This document shows positions 20,591 through 27,639 of a DNA stretch of 27,639 bases, piece by piece. The DNA comes from a virus: positions 1 to 27,639 of IMG/VR virus record IMGVR_UViG_3300008110_004141; one strand, written 5' to 3'. The notes beneath the pieces are model-generated. The model saw only the letters and a program-made list of their open reading frames with translations, was not told where the DNA came from and did not search any database. How positions within the stretch are numbered: position 1 is the stretch's first letter; each line of letters begins with the position of its first letter. The position numbers and the translations under genes were made by a program.

Positions 20591-22396
20591 TTATCCTTCG
20601 CATGCTAGACACGCACCATCTTCTGATGTGAGTGCGGTTAAATCGATCTCTTTGATAACTTCTCTCTCAATACGCTTAGCAACTTTATCTGCTTTCGCAA
20701 TCTTATCACTACGGCAATAATACATTGTTTTTAATCCAAGTTTCCAAGCCATAAAATGCACAGCATGAATATACTTAATGTGTGAATCTGGACGGAAGAA
20801 TACATTCAACGATTGCGCTTGGTCAATCCATGATTGGCGGTCTGCTGCATGCTGGACCACCCAACGCTGGTCAATCTCCATAGAAGTCTTGAACACATCT
20901 TTTGTCCATTCGTCCAACCAATCAATGTGTTGAACGCTACCATCGTTCGCAATAATGGAACGCCAAATTTCGTTATAATCAAGTGTCGCAGTAACATCAG
21001 TTTCACATTTCTCCTTGATTACTTTATCAAGGTAACGATTCTTATTTAAGTAAGAACCCGATAAAGTATCCTGCCTATAAGCATTGGCACGATAAGGTTC
21101 AATACTAGGAGAAGTATTGCCCATAAGAATGGAAGAAGAAGCATTGGGAGCAATAGCCATAAGGTGACTAAAGCGATTCCCAGTACCCACTGCATCAGGT
21201 GCTTCACCTCGCTCCAGTCCCAGTTCTTTATTAGCGACATCTAATTTCTCTCTTACGTGTTTGAAGATAGTTTTGTTAAGTCCGACTGACATGCTTGATT
21301 CCCACGGAATATTCTTTCGCTGAAGAAGAGCATGCCAACCCAAAGCACCGATACCAATGCTACGCTCCATAGTAGCAGAATACTTTGCACGTTGAATAGC
21401 ATCAGGTGCATTATCGATAAAATACTGAAGAACATTATCAAGCATTTCTGCAACATCACGAAGAAAAAGAGAATCGTTTTTCCATTCATCATAGTATTCC
21501 AAGTTCAGCGAGGAAAGACAGCATACAGCAGTTCTTTCTTCATTGGTCGGTAGAATGATTTCAGAGCAAAGATTTGATTGATGAACCTTCAATCCCTTTT
21601 CTTTTAACCACTCTGGTAGTTTACGATTTGATTCATCGATAAAGTGTAGATATGGTTCACCAGTGGTCATACGCATCTCAAGGATACGTTGCCATAGTTC
21701 ACGTGCAGATACTGCTTCACGAATTTCACCACTGTGTGGATCTTTTAGTTCCCATGAGTCGTCTGCATCATGATCAACCATACACTTCTCAATTAACTGC
21801 ATAAACGCATCTGGAATGTTAATTCCATGATGCAAATTCAGGCAACGCATATTCTGGTCACCTGTTGGTTTCCTCATCTCAAGGAAGGAAATAATATCAG
21901 GATGGGAAATATCAAGATAAGCAGCATAGCTGCCACGACGAGTGCGACCTTGACGATACGCCAAACTCGACGCATCGTAAATCTTGAGGTGAGGCATAAC
22001 TCCAGTTGATTTATCATCTGCCGAACGAATACCAAAACCAATGCCAACACCGCCACCAAGCATACTAAGCCAATTAGTTTCACTAAGATTATCAACTAGA
22101 CCCTCCGCAGTATCTTCAATATAATTTAAAAAACAAGATATAGGCAAACCTCTCTTCGATCTTCCGAAGGATAGAATGGGGGTTGAGTAGGACAACCAAT
22201 GTTTCGAGGAATAATCGTACAGCCGTTGAGCATGATCAGCATTACTACCAAACTTAGACGAAACATATGCAAATCTTTCTTGTGGAGAAGTTTCCTCTTC
22301 TCTCATGTAACTTTCTTTTAATCTTGTTTTACCTAACTCATCGAATAATTCATCACGAGAATAATCGATCCTAATGCCATGCACGACACTTTCCAT
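20591..22396 (-). CDS. nrdA: Ribonucleotide reductase class I, large (alpha) subunit, no ATP cone
   Basis: A 601-aa catalytic subunit. Key residues are seen: Cys88 in PISCFLN and Cys292 in AVCCLSS (the reducible pair), Asn275-Cys277-Glu279 in SNLCSEI (radical and catalytic), Tyr559-Tyr560 (radical transfer) and the C-terminal C596xxC599. Start near MESVVHGIRIDYSR leaves no N-terminal ATP cone, so it is about 160 residues shorter than E. coli NrdA and would lack overall dATP inhibition. GGAG precedes the ATG. Confidence 0.95.
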   Translation of the reverse strand: MESVVHGIRIDYSRDELFDELGKTRLKESYMREEETSPQERFAYVSSKFGSNADHAQRLYDYSSKHWLSYSTPILSFGRSKRGLPISCFLNYIEDTAEGLVDNLSETNWLSMLGGGVGIGFGIRSADDKSTGVMPHLKIYDASSLAYRQGRTRRGSYAAYLDISHPDIISFLEMRKPTGDQNMRCLNLHHGINIPDAFMQLIEKCMVDHDADDSWELKDPHSGEIREAVSARELWQRILEMRMTTGEPYLHFIDESNRKLPEWLKEKGLKVHQSNLCSEIILPTNEERTAVCCLSSLNLEYYDEWKNDSLFLRDVAEMLDNVLQYFIDNAPDAIQRAKYSATMERSIGIGALGWHALLQRKNIPWESSMSVGLNKTIFKHVREKLDVANKELGLERGEAPDAVGTGNRFSHLMAIAPNASSSILMGNTSPSIEPYRANAYRQDTLSGSYLNKNRYLDKVIKEKCETDVTATLDYNEIWRSIIANDGSVQHIDWLDEWTKDVFKTSMEIDQRWVVQHAADRQSWIDQAQSLNVFFRPDSHIKYIHAVHFMAWKLGLKTMYYCRSDKIAKADKVAKRIEREVIKEIDLTALTSEDGACLACEG

Positions 22397-22417
22397 ATGT
22401 AACTCCGAATTTTATTA

Positions 22418-23098
22418 TTATTGACTTACGAATTCATTCGCCATTGGGAATACTTTGGCGATAACCTTTGCGCACTCTTGTGCAACTAGCATGTGTTCTT
22501 TCTGTGTACCATTACCACTGCGCAACTCTATAAAGTGCACCCAACTTCTCAATGTGCCATTCATGTATAAACGAGAAACAGTTAGTCCTTCTGGCAGGAC
22601 TGCTCTTGCTTGTTCTTTAGCAATACCTTTAGCGATTGCCCAAGCATATACATCTCTCGTTCTTTGAATCAAATCACGTTGAAGATTTTCCCACTGATAA
22701 GCAATTTGTCTATGCTCATCATTATGTATATCCATCTCAACAGAATTTTGTCTGTTCTTTGTATCTTGCAGTCGTGCGTCACGAATGACAAAATCTAAAT
22801 CTTTTGTTGGATCTGCGTAACGCTGAGAAAACTCCTGAAATGAAAAGGAACGATGTCGTAATATTTGACGAGCAATATCACGAGTGGTTTCAATCTCTAA
22901 ACACACACTTACCATTTCAAGTGGTGACCAATGTTTGTGTTTAATAAGATAACGAATTAACTTCTCTGATGTTTCTGTGTTGGTTTGGTTGGAAGGATTT
23001 GAGACCCTTGCACAAAACGCAATTAGGTCTTGCACATTATCAATGTCTGCAGGCATAGTACCAGCAGGTTCCGAATAACTAATCAATTGTACTTTCAC
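22418..23098 (-). CDS. thyX: Flavin-dependent thymidylate synthase ThyX
   Basis: The ThyX motif RHR-x7-S is present as RHRSFSFQEFSQRY. The enzyme makes dTMP from dUMP using FAD, NADPH and methylene-THF. I place the start at a GTG (23098), where the codon overlaps the primase TGA (GTGA) and GGAG lies 6 nt before it. An ATG four codons up (23110) is the alternative; it has no clear ribosome site. The pair dCMP deaminase and ThyX gives a short route from dCMP to dTMP. Confidence 0.93.
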   Translation of the reverse strand: MKVQLISYSEPAGTMPADIDNVQDLIAFCARVSNPSNQTNTETSEKLIRYLIKHKHWSPLEMVSVCLEIETTRDIARQILRHRSFSFQEFSQRYADPTKDLDFVIRDARLQDTKNRQNSVEMDIHNDEHRQIAYQWENLQRDLIQRTRDVYAWAIAKGIAKEQARAVLPEGLTVSRLYMNGTLRSWVHFIELRSGNGTQKEHMLVAQECAKVIAKVFPMANEFVSQ

Positions 23099-24120
23099 AC
23101 TTTTCTCCATGTACTAAATTTTAACTTCGCTTCCATACCAGTATAGGTGTTTGTATTTATCAGATTCGTGATTTCATCGGCTGTCATCCCACCATGTAAA
23201 ATCATTTCATTGATATCTTTTTGCATAATAAAATCTGGGAACATGCAAACAGAATAACCTAAATCGATATACTTCTCTAATTGTTTAACAATATCTTTGT
23301 TTCGTGGTTCATTGTCCATCACAATAGTTGCGTTAGTAAGTAACTGCCGAATAGTAGGGGTATCAAAACTTGCTCCTGATACAGCCACTGCATTCGGTAG
23401 GAACAACGAATCAATTGGTCCTTCAACCACGAATATGCGTTCACCATAATTTATCCTTTCAAGTCCATAAATCTTTTCCTGAGTCTCATCCACCTTGATG
23501 GTATAATACTTAGGGTCTTCGTCTCCATACGCTCTTGCCTGATAAGCAAAACATTTTCCAGCATTTGTGAAGTATGGGATAATCATACGAGGATGTTCAT
23601 CCACAATTGGCTCTACAAACTTTGGTGTGACTGTATTTGTATATGCCTTAAACTTCGGTGCAAAATACAAAAGATTCCATTTGTTCTTTGGAATCTTTCT
23701 TTTAATCACATACTGTACAGCTGGATGGCTTTCATCCAACTTATCTAATCTTTTTAACGAGGAAAGTATATCATCTTCAAGCAACTCAATTGAAGTTTCT
23801 TTGGGTATAATTTCAGAAACATCCTTGTGAGCATTGTGCTTTGTCGCCCCTGCTTTATATCTTTCTAGGACATATTCATCATAGAGAATAGGATCGACAT
23901 ACTTAATAAGATTACCAATATTTGTACCATACCCACAATTGTGACACTTCACAAACAAGTCAGTTTTTGCACGATAAATGTATCCTCGTGCCTTCAACTT
24001 ATTTTTAGATGAGTCACCACATACTGGACACGAATAGTTCCAGAGATAATCTTTCTTTTGTTTGAAGTTTCGCAAGCGACTGCCCAGTATTTGAGCATAC
24101 TTTGCATCAATGAATAACAT
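23095..24120 (-). CDS. DNA primase, T4 gp61-like
   Basis: A 341-aa primase with an N-terminal CHC2-like zinc finger, CPVC (31-34) and CHNC (59-62), and a TOPRIM domain with VVEGPIDSLF (Glu233) and IVMDNEP (Asp269). It would synthesise the RNA primers for lagging-strand DNA together with a helicase encoded outside this window. GGAG lies 6 nt before the ATG. A palindrome overlaps the start of its leader (24135-24152), which may be regulatory. It is coupled to ThyX. Confidence 0.92.
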   Translation of the reverse strand: MLFIDAKYAQILGSRLRNFKQKKDYLWNYSCPVCGDSSKNKLKARGYIYRAKTDLFVKCHNCGYGTNIGNLIKYVDPILYDEYVLERYKAGATKHNAHKDVSEIIPKETSIELLEDDILSSLKRLDKLDESHPAVQYVIKRKIPKNKWNLLYFAPKFKAYTNTVTPKFVEPIVDEHPRMIIPYFTNAGKCFAYQARAYGDEDPKYYTIKVDETQEKIYGLERINYGERIFVVEGPIDSLFLPNAVAVSGASFDTPTIRQLLTNATIVMDNEPRNKDIVKQLEKYIDLGYSVCMFPDFIMQKDINEMILHGGMTADEITNLINTNTYTGMEAKLKFSTWRKV

Positions 24121-24134
24121 AATATCTCCACATA

Positions 24135-24158
24135 GAGGTAATATTTTACCTCATCTTA
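24135..24158 (-). promoter_or_regulatory. Palindrome and candidate -10 upstream of primase
   Basis: GAGGTAA-4 nt-TTACCTC (24135-24152) is an 18-bp perfect-arm palindrome, directly followed on the upstream side by TAAGAT (24153-24158), the -10 hexamer of the promoters at 563, 797 and 890. A matching -35 is poor (TCAATA at 17 nt). If used, transcription would start inside the palindrome, a typical operator place. It may instead form an mRNA hairpin in the primase leader. Confidence 0.4.
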
Positions 24159-24174
24159 CATTACAAAGCAAGTT

Positions 24175-24543
24175 TTATTGAAATACTTTTGTAAGGTCTA
24201 CCACTGTTGCAACAAGAAATCCAACTACTGCAGCACCACCAATTACATACCACTTCCACTGTTCCAATGATGAAACACGACCATCCATTTTATCTAAATC
24301 TTTTTTCATTTCTTCTTGGATTGATTTATGTTGCGCAGAAGATACTTCTGCTTGAGCATTCATTCGATGCTCCAGACGAGTTTGCATATCGTCCATTTTA
24401 TCTACAATCTCCCTGTTGCCTGTTGTGATGCGAGAGTGCAACTCCTTGATGTCATTCTTGACTTCGTGTAAATCTTCCTTAATGGTTTCCACTTGCGTTT
24501 CCATTCTTACAATTCTCTCTACATCTAGCATTTCTTTGCCCAT
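24175..24543 (-). CDS. XhlA-like membrane coiled-coil protein (122 aa)
   Basis: A 122-aa protein with an N-terminal coiled coil (about 10-90) and a C-terminal TM span (about 97-116: WYVIGGAAVVGFLVATVV), the layout of XhlA-type proteins that pair with phage holins. The tryptophan at the membrane edge (QWKWYVIG) is family-like. It follows the two spanin-like genes and its ATG overlaps the preceding stop as TAATG, so it is part of the lysis group. Its exact role (holin, holin partner or spanin aid) is not certain. Confidence 0.72.
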   Translation of the reverse strand: MGKEMLDVERIVRMETQVETIKEDLHEVKNDIKELHSRITTGNREIVDKMDDMQTRLEHRMNAQAEVSSAQHKSIQEEMKKDLDKMDGRVSSLEQWKWYVIGGAAVVGFLVATVVDLTKVFQ

Positions 24544-24812
24544 TACTTATTGTAAATTTCTTTTTGAGTTTTGTACCATTCAATCCAAGTGTCAACTGCA
24601 ACACGACACTCATGATATTTCGAATAATTTTCATTTACAATTTTAAGTACATCAGACAGTTTATCTGTCTGGCTTGCTAGTTGTAAATCTGGACATGATT
24701 TAAGTAATTCAGGTGGCACATCAGGAAACTTTTGACGCACTGGTGCGGTAGTACCAAATGTTAAACAACCACTTAATAAAATTGCTGGTGCAAGAAGAAT
24801 CAATCGTTTCAT
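24543..24812 (-). CDS. Outer-membrane spanin candidate (lipoprotein)
   Basis: An 89-aa lipoprotein with lipobox LSGC (Cys16) and a small mature part containing PDVPPELLKSCPDL, followed by a helical segment. The gene overlaps the preceding inner-membrane spanin candidate as ATGA and has a strong GGAGG site. Rz/Rz1-like spanins join inner and outer membrane to break the envelope at lysis; the two-gene overlap matches that pairing. The assignment is by context and layout. Confidence 0.75.
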   Translation of the reverse strand: MKRLILLAPAILLSGCLTFGTTAPVRQKFPDVPPELLKSCPDLQLASQTDKLSDVLKIVNENYSKYHECRVAVDTWIEWYKTQKEIYNK

Positions 24813-25270
24813 TTCTTACCTCCAGGACTCTTTGCTGCGTCATTCAGAATGTCAAGTGCTTCTTTGGGAACTTTACACTCTGCGTCAATAATCTTTTCTT
24901 TTTCAACGATCTTTTCTTGCACTACGATCTGAGTATCTTTTACAGTCTTAACTCTATCAACGTATACTTTTTCTATAACAGTATTTACTTGTTGTGATTT
25001 TTCTTCTGCAACTCTAACTTTTTCTTCAGCGATTCTTAGACGCTCTCGCCATTCCATCTCAACACCAATACCACCTTTAAAGTAAACACCAGCAATAAGA
25101 AGAACCAGTGCAACAATCTGCAGAAGCATTCTGTATGGAATGACCCATGGCATCCATCTTACGAAGAAACCAAAGAAAAATGATACAACGCAACCAACGA
25201 TACCTGCAATCAGGACACCATTGACTATTAGTTGTATTAACGCATCAGGAATAAAACTAAGCAGAAACAT
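24809..25270 (-). CDS. Inner-membrane spanin candidate (153 aa)
   Basis: A 153-aa protein with two TM spans (about 10-35 and 46-66) and a long coiled coil (about 75-125, KVRVAEEKSQQVNTVIEKV), then a short tail with one Cys. It resembles the inner-membrane partner of two-component spanins in marine T4-like phages. The following gene supplies the lipoprotein partner. Its start lies inside the end of the 170-aa gene. Confidence 0.72.
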   Translation of the reverse strand: MFLLSFIPDALIQLIVNGVLIAGIVGCVVSFFFGFFVRWMPWVIPYRMLLQIVALVLLIAGVYFKGGIGVEMEWRERLRIAEEKVRVAEEKSQQVNTVIEKVYVDRVKTVKDTQIVVQEKIVEKEKIIDAECKVPKEALDILNDAAKSPGGKK

Positions 25271-25769
25271 TTACAGGTTTTCTCCTAGCCATAACCTGAT
25301 ATTTTTTGATTTCTTTTTTCTTAATAACAGGTTCATTAACACTAACACCAGCAGTAGAATTAGCAGGTGCTTCTTCATTCAAGAATTTACTAACAATAAT
25401 CTCTTCCTCAACAAGGGACACTCTATTATCCAACATCTTGAAGATCTTGTCAAATTTTTCTTCCATTAATGCAGTTGAACGATTGTTTGACTGGTAATAT
25501 TCTTTAACCAGAAACAATGCAGCAACTAAACTTTTTAATTTATTCTCGCCACCTGGAAGTTTGTTGAGAATTTTCTTCATGTTAAATACGAGACGATGCA
25601 AATAACTGTACGCATCCTTCTCTTCAGAAGTTTTAAGAGTGCTGACTTTCTTTAGGTTTTTACCACTATTGTCGATAATACCTAATTTGTATGCCTTTGT
25701 GTCTTCAAAGTTAGTGACTAACATTGAAAGCACTTTATAGGCTATTAAATTGTCTACAATGCGACTCAT
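25257..25769 (-). CDS. Conserved T4-like phage protein of unknown function (170 aa)
   Basis: A 170-aa protein opening MSRIVDNLIAYKVLSMLVTN with the blocks TSEEKDAYSYLHRLVFNMKKI and GGENKLKSLVAALFLVKEYY. The pattern recurs in many marine T4-like phages, beside the next gene, but I know of no activity. The C-terminal third is polar with several basic residues. It precedes the lysis group. Confidence 0.78.
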   Translation of the reverse strand: MSRIVDNLIAYKVLSMLVTNFEDTKAYKLGIIDNSGKNLKKVSTLKTSEEKDAYSYLHRLVFNMKKILNKLPGGENKLKSLVAALFLVKEYYQSNNRSTALMEEKFDKIFKMLDNRVSLVEEEIIVSKFLNEEAPANSTAGVSVNEPVIKKKEIKKYQVMARRKPVNVSA

Positions 25770-26146
25770 ATCTTCCTTAAGACTGCAATAACATGCTCAT
25801 CGAGAACGATGTCTGATAGTTTAATATTATATTCTGGAACTATCTCTGGCATCCTATCAAGGTATACCAAAAATGTTACCAAAACATTCCAACAACTTTC
25901 TTCGATCTTATAAAACAACATTCGTGTAGATGCTTCTCCAAAAATATTATAAAGAACAATAATGTGATTAAGAATTAAACGCTCTCTTAATTCACCATTA
26001 TTCTTGTACCTTGACAAGAGTTTCTTCAGGTACAAAAACTTCTTTAAATCTTCTTCAAACTCTGCAAGACTATGACATTGCGGATTGTCATAATGATGCA
26101 TCGCATATACAAGAAAGTTTCCTTCGTTCAGTTTATCACTAACCAT
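25766..26146 (-). CDS. Conserved T4-like phage protein of unknown function (126 aa)
   Basis: A 126-aa protein with FLVYAMHHYDNPQC, ERLILNHIIVLYNIFGEASTRMLF and WNVLVTFLVYLDRMPEI, a pattern shared with a T4-like phage family. ATG at 26146 is used because the first in-frame ATG (26179) lies in the loop-stem of the strong hairpin at 26163-26185. Neither ATG has a clear Shine-Dalgarno. Its stop overlaps the next ATG (ATGA). Confidence 0.75.
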   Translation of the reverse strand: MVSDKLNEGNFLVYAMHHYDNPQCHSLAEFEEDLKKFLYLKKLLSRYKNNGELRERLILNHIIVLYNIFGEASTRMLFYKIEESCWNVLVTFLVYLDRMPEIVPEYNIKLSDIVLDEHVIAVLRKI

Positions 26147-26162
26147 AACATCCCACGTAATT

Positions 26163-26185
26163 GAGGGGATGGATGGCATCCCCTC
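26163..26185 (-). other. Strong hairpin between a virion gene and the next gene
   Basis: GAGGGGATG and CATCCCCTC form a 9-bp stem with a 5-nt loop. The T-run needed for an intrinsic terminator is absent on either side, so it may be an RNA-stabilising or processing stem that separates levels of structural protein and the downstream genes. Confidence 0.55.
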
Positions 26186-26200
26186 TTCATAATGTATTTA

Positions 26201-26737
26201 TTAGGCTACTGTTAGTGTCACTGCTGTAGAAGTCTTAGTGTCAGCACCAGCTAAAGATACTAGAACACGATACTTGTCGCCATCAGTTGCACCTGCGCCA
26301 TCGCCAGTTGCTGTCGCACCAGTTGTGTAGCTAGCAGTTGTTCCACCAGTACCAGTTGTTACGTTAGCCCATGCGCCAGCACCTTCTTGCTGAATCTGCC
26401 ATTGATATCCGATTGTACCAGTACCAGTGCGGGTAGCAGTTACGCTAAATGTAGCAGTTGCTGGGGCAGTAACAGATTGGTTAGCTGGTTGAACAGTGAT
26501 AGTAATTTCTGGTGCAATTGAATCATTGTCACCAGTCATTGAACCCATTGCAACCAATACTTCATGGAATACACGACCACTGCGATCACCTGATCCAGTT
26601 GTCTTTAAATTCCAACCAGCAGTTAATCCGTTAGCAGTTGCTTCTTCAGCGTTAATACCAACTGTGTTTGTTAGATCACCTGAAGATAGGTATTTTGGTT
26701 TACCTGCTTCTTCGTCAACATTTGTCCATAGTGCCAT
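26201..26737 (-). CDS. Virion structural protein with Ig-like domain (178 aa)
   Basis: Residues 1-75 (MALWTNVDEEAGKPKYLS ... GRVFHEVLVAMGSMTGD) have a conserved marine T4-like pattern of small structural proteins; residues 77-178 form an Ig-like beta sandwich (ITVQPANQSVTAPATATFSVTA, YQWQIQQ, KYRVLVS, TAVTLTV). Ig-like domains on phage particles commonly aid weak binding to surfaces. AAGGAG precedes the ATG; a gap of 17 nt follows the preceding gene. Family and location on the virion are inferred. Confidence 0.72.
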   Translation of the reverse strand: MALWTNVDEEAGKPKYLSSGDLTNTVGINAEEATANGLTAGWNLKTTGSGDRSGRVFHEVLVAMGSMTGDNDSIAPEITITVQPANQSVTAPATATFSVTATRTGTGTIGYQWQIQQEGAGAWANVTTGTGGTTASYTTGATATGDGAGATDGDKYRVLVSLAGADTKTSTAVTLTVA

Positions 26738-26754
26738 TTTATTTCTCCTTAAAA

Positions 26755-27639
26755 TTACTTGATTCTAGGTCCACGAGCACCAGACTTAGCACCTGCTGGT
26801 CTACCACGACCTCGTTTTTGTTGATCATTACCCTCGTCATCTTTTGTGTCGAGAGTTTCTTTGTCATAATCAGTGTTTCCATACTTAGCACCTTTAGCAC
26901 TACCGTATGATCCACCAGTATAACGTGTTACTCCAGGGCGAACTTGTGTAGCAGTCATCGCTTCCATAAAATCTTTATAGGAAAGATTATCTGCTTCTTC
27001 TTCATTCACTTTATTAGTTGGGTGACCATTAATTGGCTTCTTTGTTGCTTTATACGCTTTATTCTCTGGTGTTCCCTTGATATATTTTCTATCTGGAACT
27101 GGAGCAACAGGTGCTTGCTCATCTAACTCAGACATCAAATAGTCATGAGCAGTTTGCATATAATCTGTTGCTAGAGTAATCTTAGACTGAACCCATTCTG
27201 GTAGATTAGTATCTGGTTTCATCTTTGATTGTAATGCTTCAGCATGACGAGAAATAGTCTTGAGTTGTGTAACAGCCATCTCACCTTCGTAGTTATACTC
27301 TGAGTCATCTTTGGCTTCAAACAAACGATCGATATCTTCTTTCATTTGTTTCTTCATTGCGTCTTTAGCAAGAGCACGTGCACGGCTCATTGGTGCTTGA
27401 GGAGTGCCATCAGAGTTTTTAGCAGGTTTAGTCTTTGTGTATGGACCATCGAATGGTGGCTTCTCTTCTTCGTTACGTAAAGCACGACCAATTGCTACAT
27501 TATGTGCTCTGGCAGTTTTGTGTTCTGGCGCAGCATCTGGAACTGGATTGTTAAGTTTATAACGAGCACCACGAGATGCGTCCATCATATTCTTCATCGT
27601 TTTGTTCTGTTTAGCTTGTTCAGATTTTTCATCAATCTG
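26755..27639 (-). CDS. Conserved phage protein, 5' end probably beyond the window
   Basis: The frame is open to the edge of the window; an internal ATG at 27597 (MKNMMDASRGARYK) has no good ribosome site, so the gene may begin further upstream and is listed as partial. The visible 294 residues are polar and charged, with NYEGEMAVTQLKTISRHAEALQSKM, LPEWVQSKITLATDY and a Lys/Arg/Gly-rich C terminus (KRGRGRPAGAKSGARGPRIK). This resembles virion or assembly-associated proteins of marine T4-like phages. Function is unknown. Confidence 0.65.
   Translation of the reverse strand, partial: QIDEKSEQAKQNKTMKNMMDASRGARYKLNNPVPDAAPEHKTARAHNVAIGRALRNEEEKPPFDGPYTKTKPAKNSDGTPQAPMSRARALAKDAMKKQMKEDIDRLFEAKDDSEYNYEGEMAVTQLKTISRHAEALQSKMKPDTNLPEWVQSKITLATDYMQTAHDYLMSELDEQAPVAPVPDRKYIKGTPENKAYKATKKPINGHPTNKVNEEEADNLSYKDFMEAMTATQVRPGVTRYTGGSYGSAKGAKYGNTDYDKETLDTKDDEGNDQQKRGRGRPAGAKSGARGPRIK

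Noticed and set aside
26195-26202. AATAAATA, one base from the T4 late promoter octamer
   Set aside because: It overlaps the stop of the virion gene and such octamers are frequent by chance in AT-rich DNA; there is no second support.
1-27639. CRISPR array, insertion sequence, integrase or attachment site
   Set aside because: No spaced direct-repeat array, transposase or integrase motif was found on either strand; the window reads as continuous lytic-phage genome.

Overview
The window is a single-strand, AT-rich segment of a tailed double-stranded DNA phage of the T4 superfamily (myovirus type), probably infecting an aquatic Gram-negative bacterium. The evidence is a T4-type replication and transcription set (RNase H/flap nuclease, gp61-like primase, DsbA), NrdA/NrdB, ThyX and dCMP deaminase, a lysis set with two spanin-like genes, and many small proteins of the kind carried by marine T4-like phages. 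The host cannot be fixed from sequence alone; outer-membrane lipoproteins and a spanin pair imply a double membrane. Every supported protein gene and tRNA lies on the minus strand, so transcription runs from high to low coordinates. Most genes are packed with ATGA or TAATG stop/start overlaps, which implies polycistronic, translationally coupled mRNAs.

In transcription order, from the right edge: two virion or assembly proteins (26.2-27.6 kb), two conserved T4-like unknowns, then a lysis group (24.2-25.3 kb: inner-membrane spanin candidate, outer-membrane lipoprotein spanin candidate, XhlA-like membrane coiled-coil protein). Next come DNA primase, ThyX, NrdA and NrdB, a BPL_N-type glutamine-amidotransferase-like protein, unknowns, a fatty acid desaturase, a zinc-ribbon microprotein and a GIY-YIG protein (16.9-24.1 kb). 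From 11.0 to 16.9 kb there is an envelope module: a multi-TM coiled-coil protein, two exported proteins (one of 713 aa with a duplicated domain and 22-residue cysteine repeats), a 59-aa TM protein, two tandem TM/coiled-coil paralogues and two small membrane proteins. A thermonuclease-family gene and a tiny ORF close this run at a rho-independent terminator.

A new promoter near 10.45 kb starts a run of small genes (MazG-like, SH3-barrel/WYL_2-like, membrane microproteins) through DsbA. A second promoter near 7.75 kb drives a conserved unknown, RNase H and a DUF6433-like gene. A third, perfect-consensus promoter at 5.27 kb drives a GIY-YIG gene that appears leaderless, followed by an Api92/YubB-like protein, two exported LPP20-like proteins, dCMP deaminase, rubrerythrin and a free-standing minimal rubredoxin.

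The low-coordinate end is the most unusual part. After rubredoxin there are two near-identical tandem promoters (TTGACA-17-TAAGAT), a hairpin, and a short unit (40-aa ORF or small RNA) closed by a strong terminator. A third promoter of the same type, with a palindrome over its -35 and an rRNA-leader-like boxA at the transcript start, then drives tRNA-Gln, tRNA-Lys, tRNA-His and a further tRNA cut by the window edge. A hairpin in this region recurs (20 of 25 bases identical) just upstream of the 7.75 kb promoter. Nucleotide synthesis, redox protection, membrane-lipid modification and tRNA supplementation together look like host-metabolism takeover; the 11-17 kb envelope module is the largest block of unexplained function.
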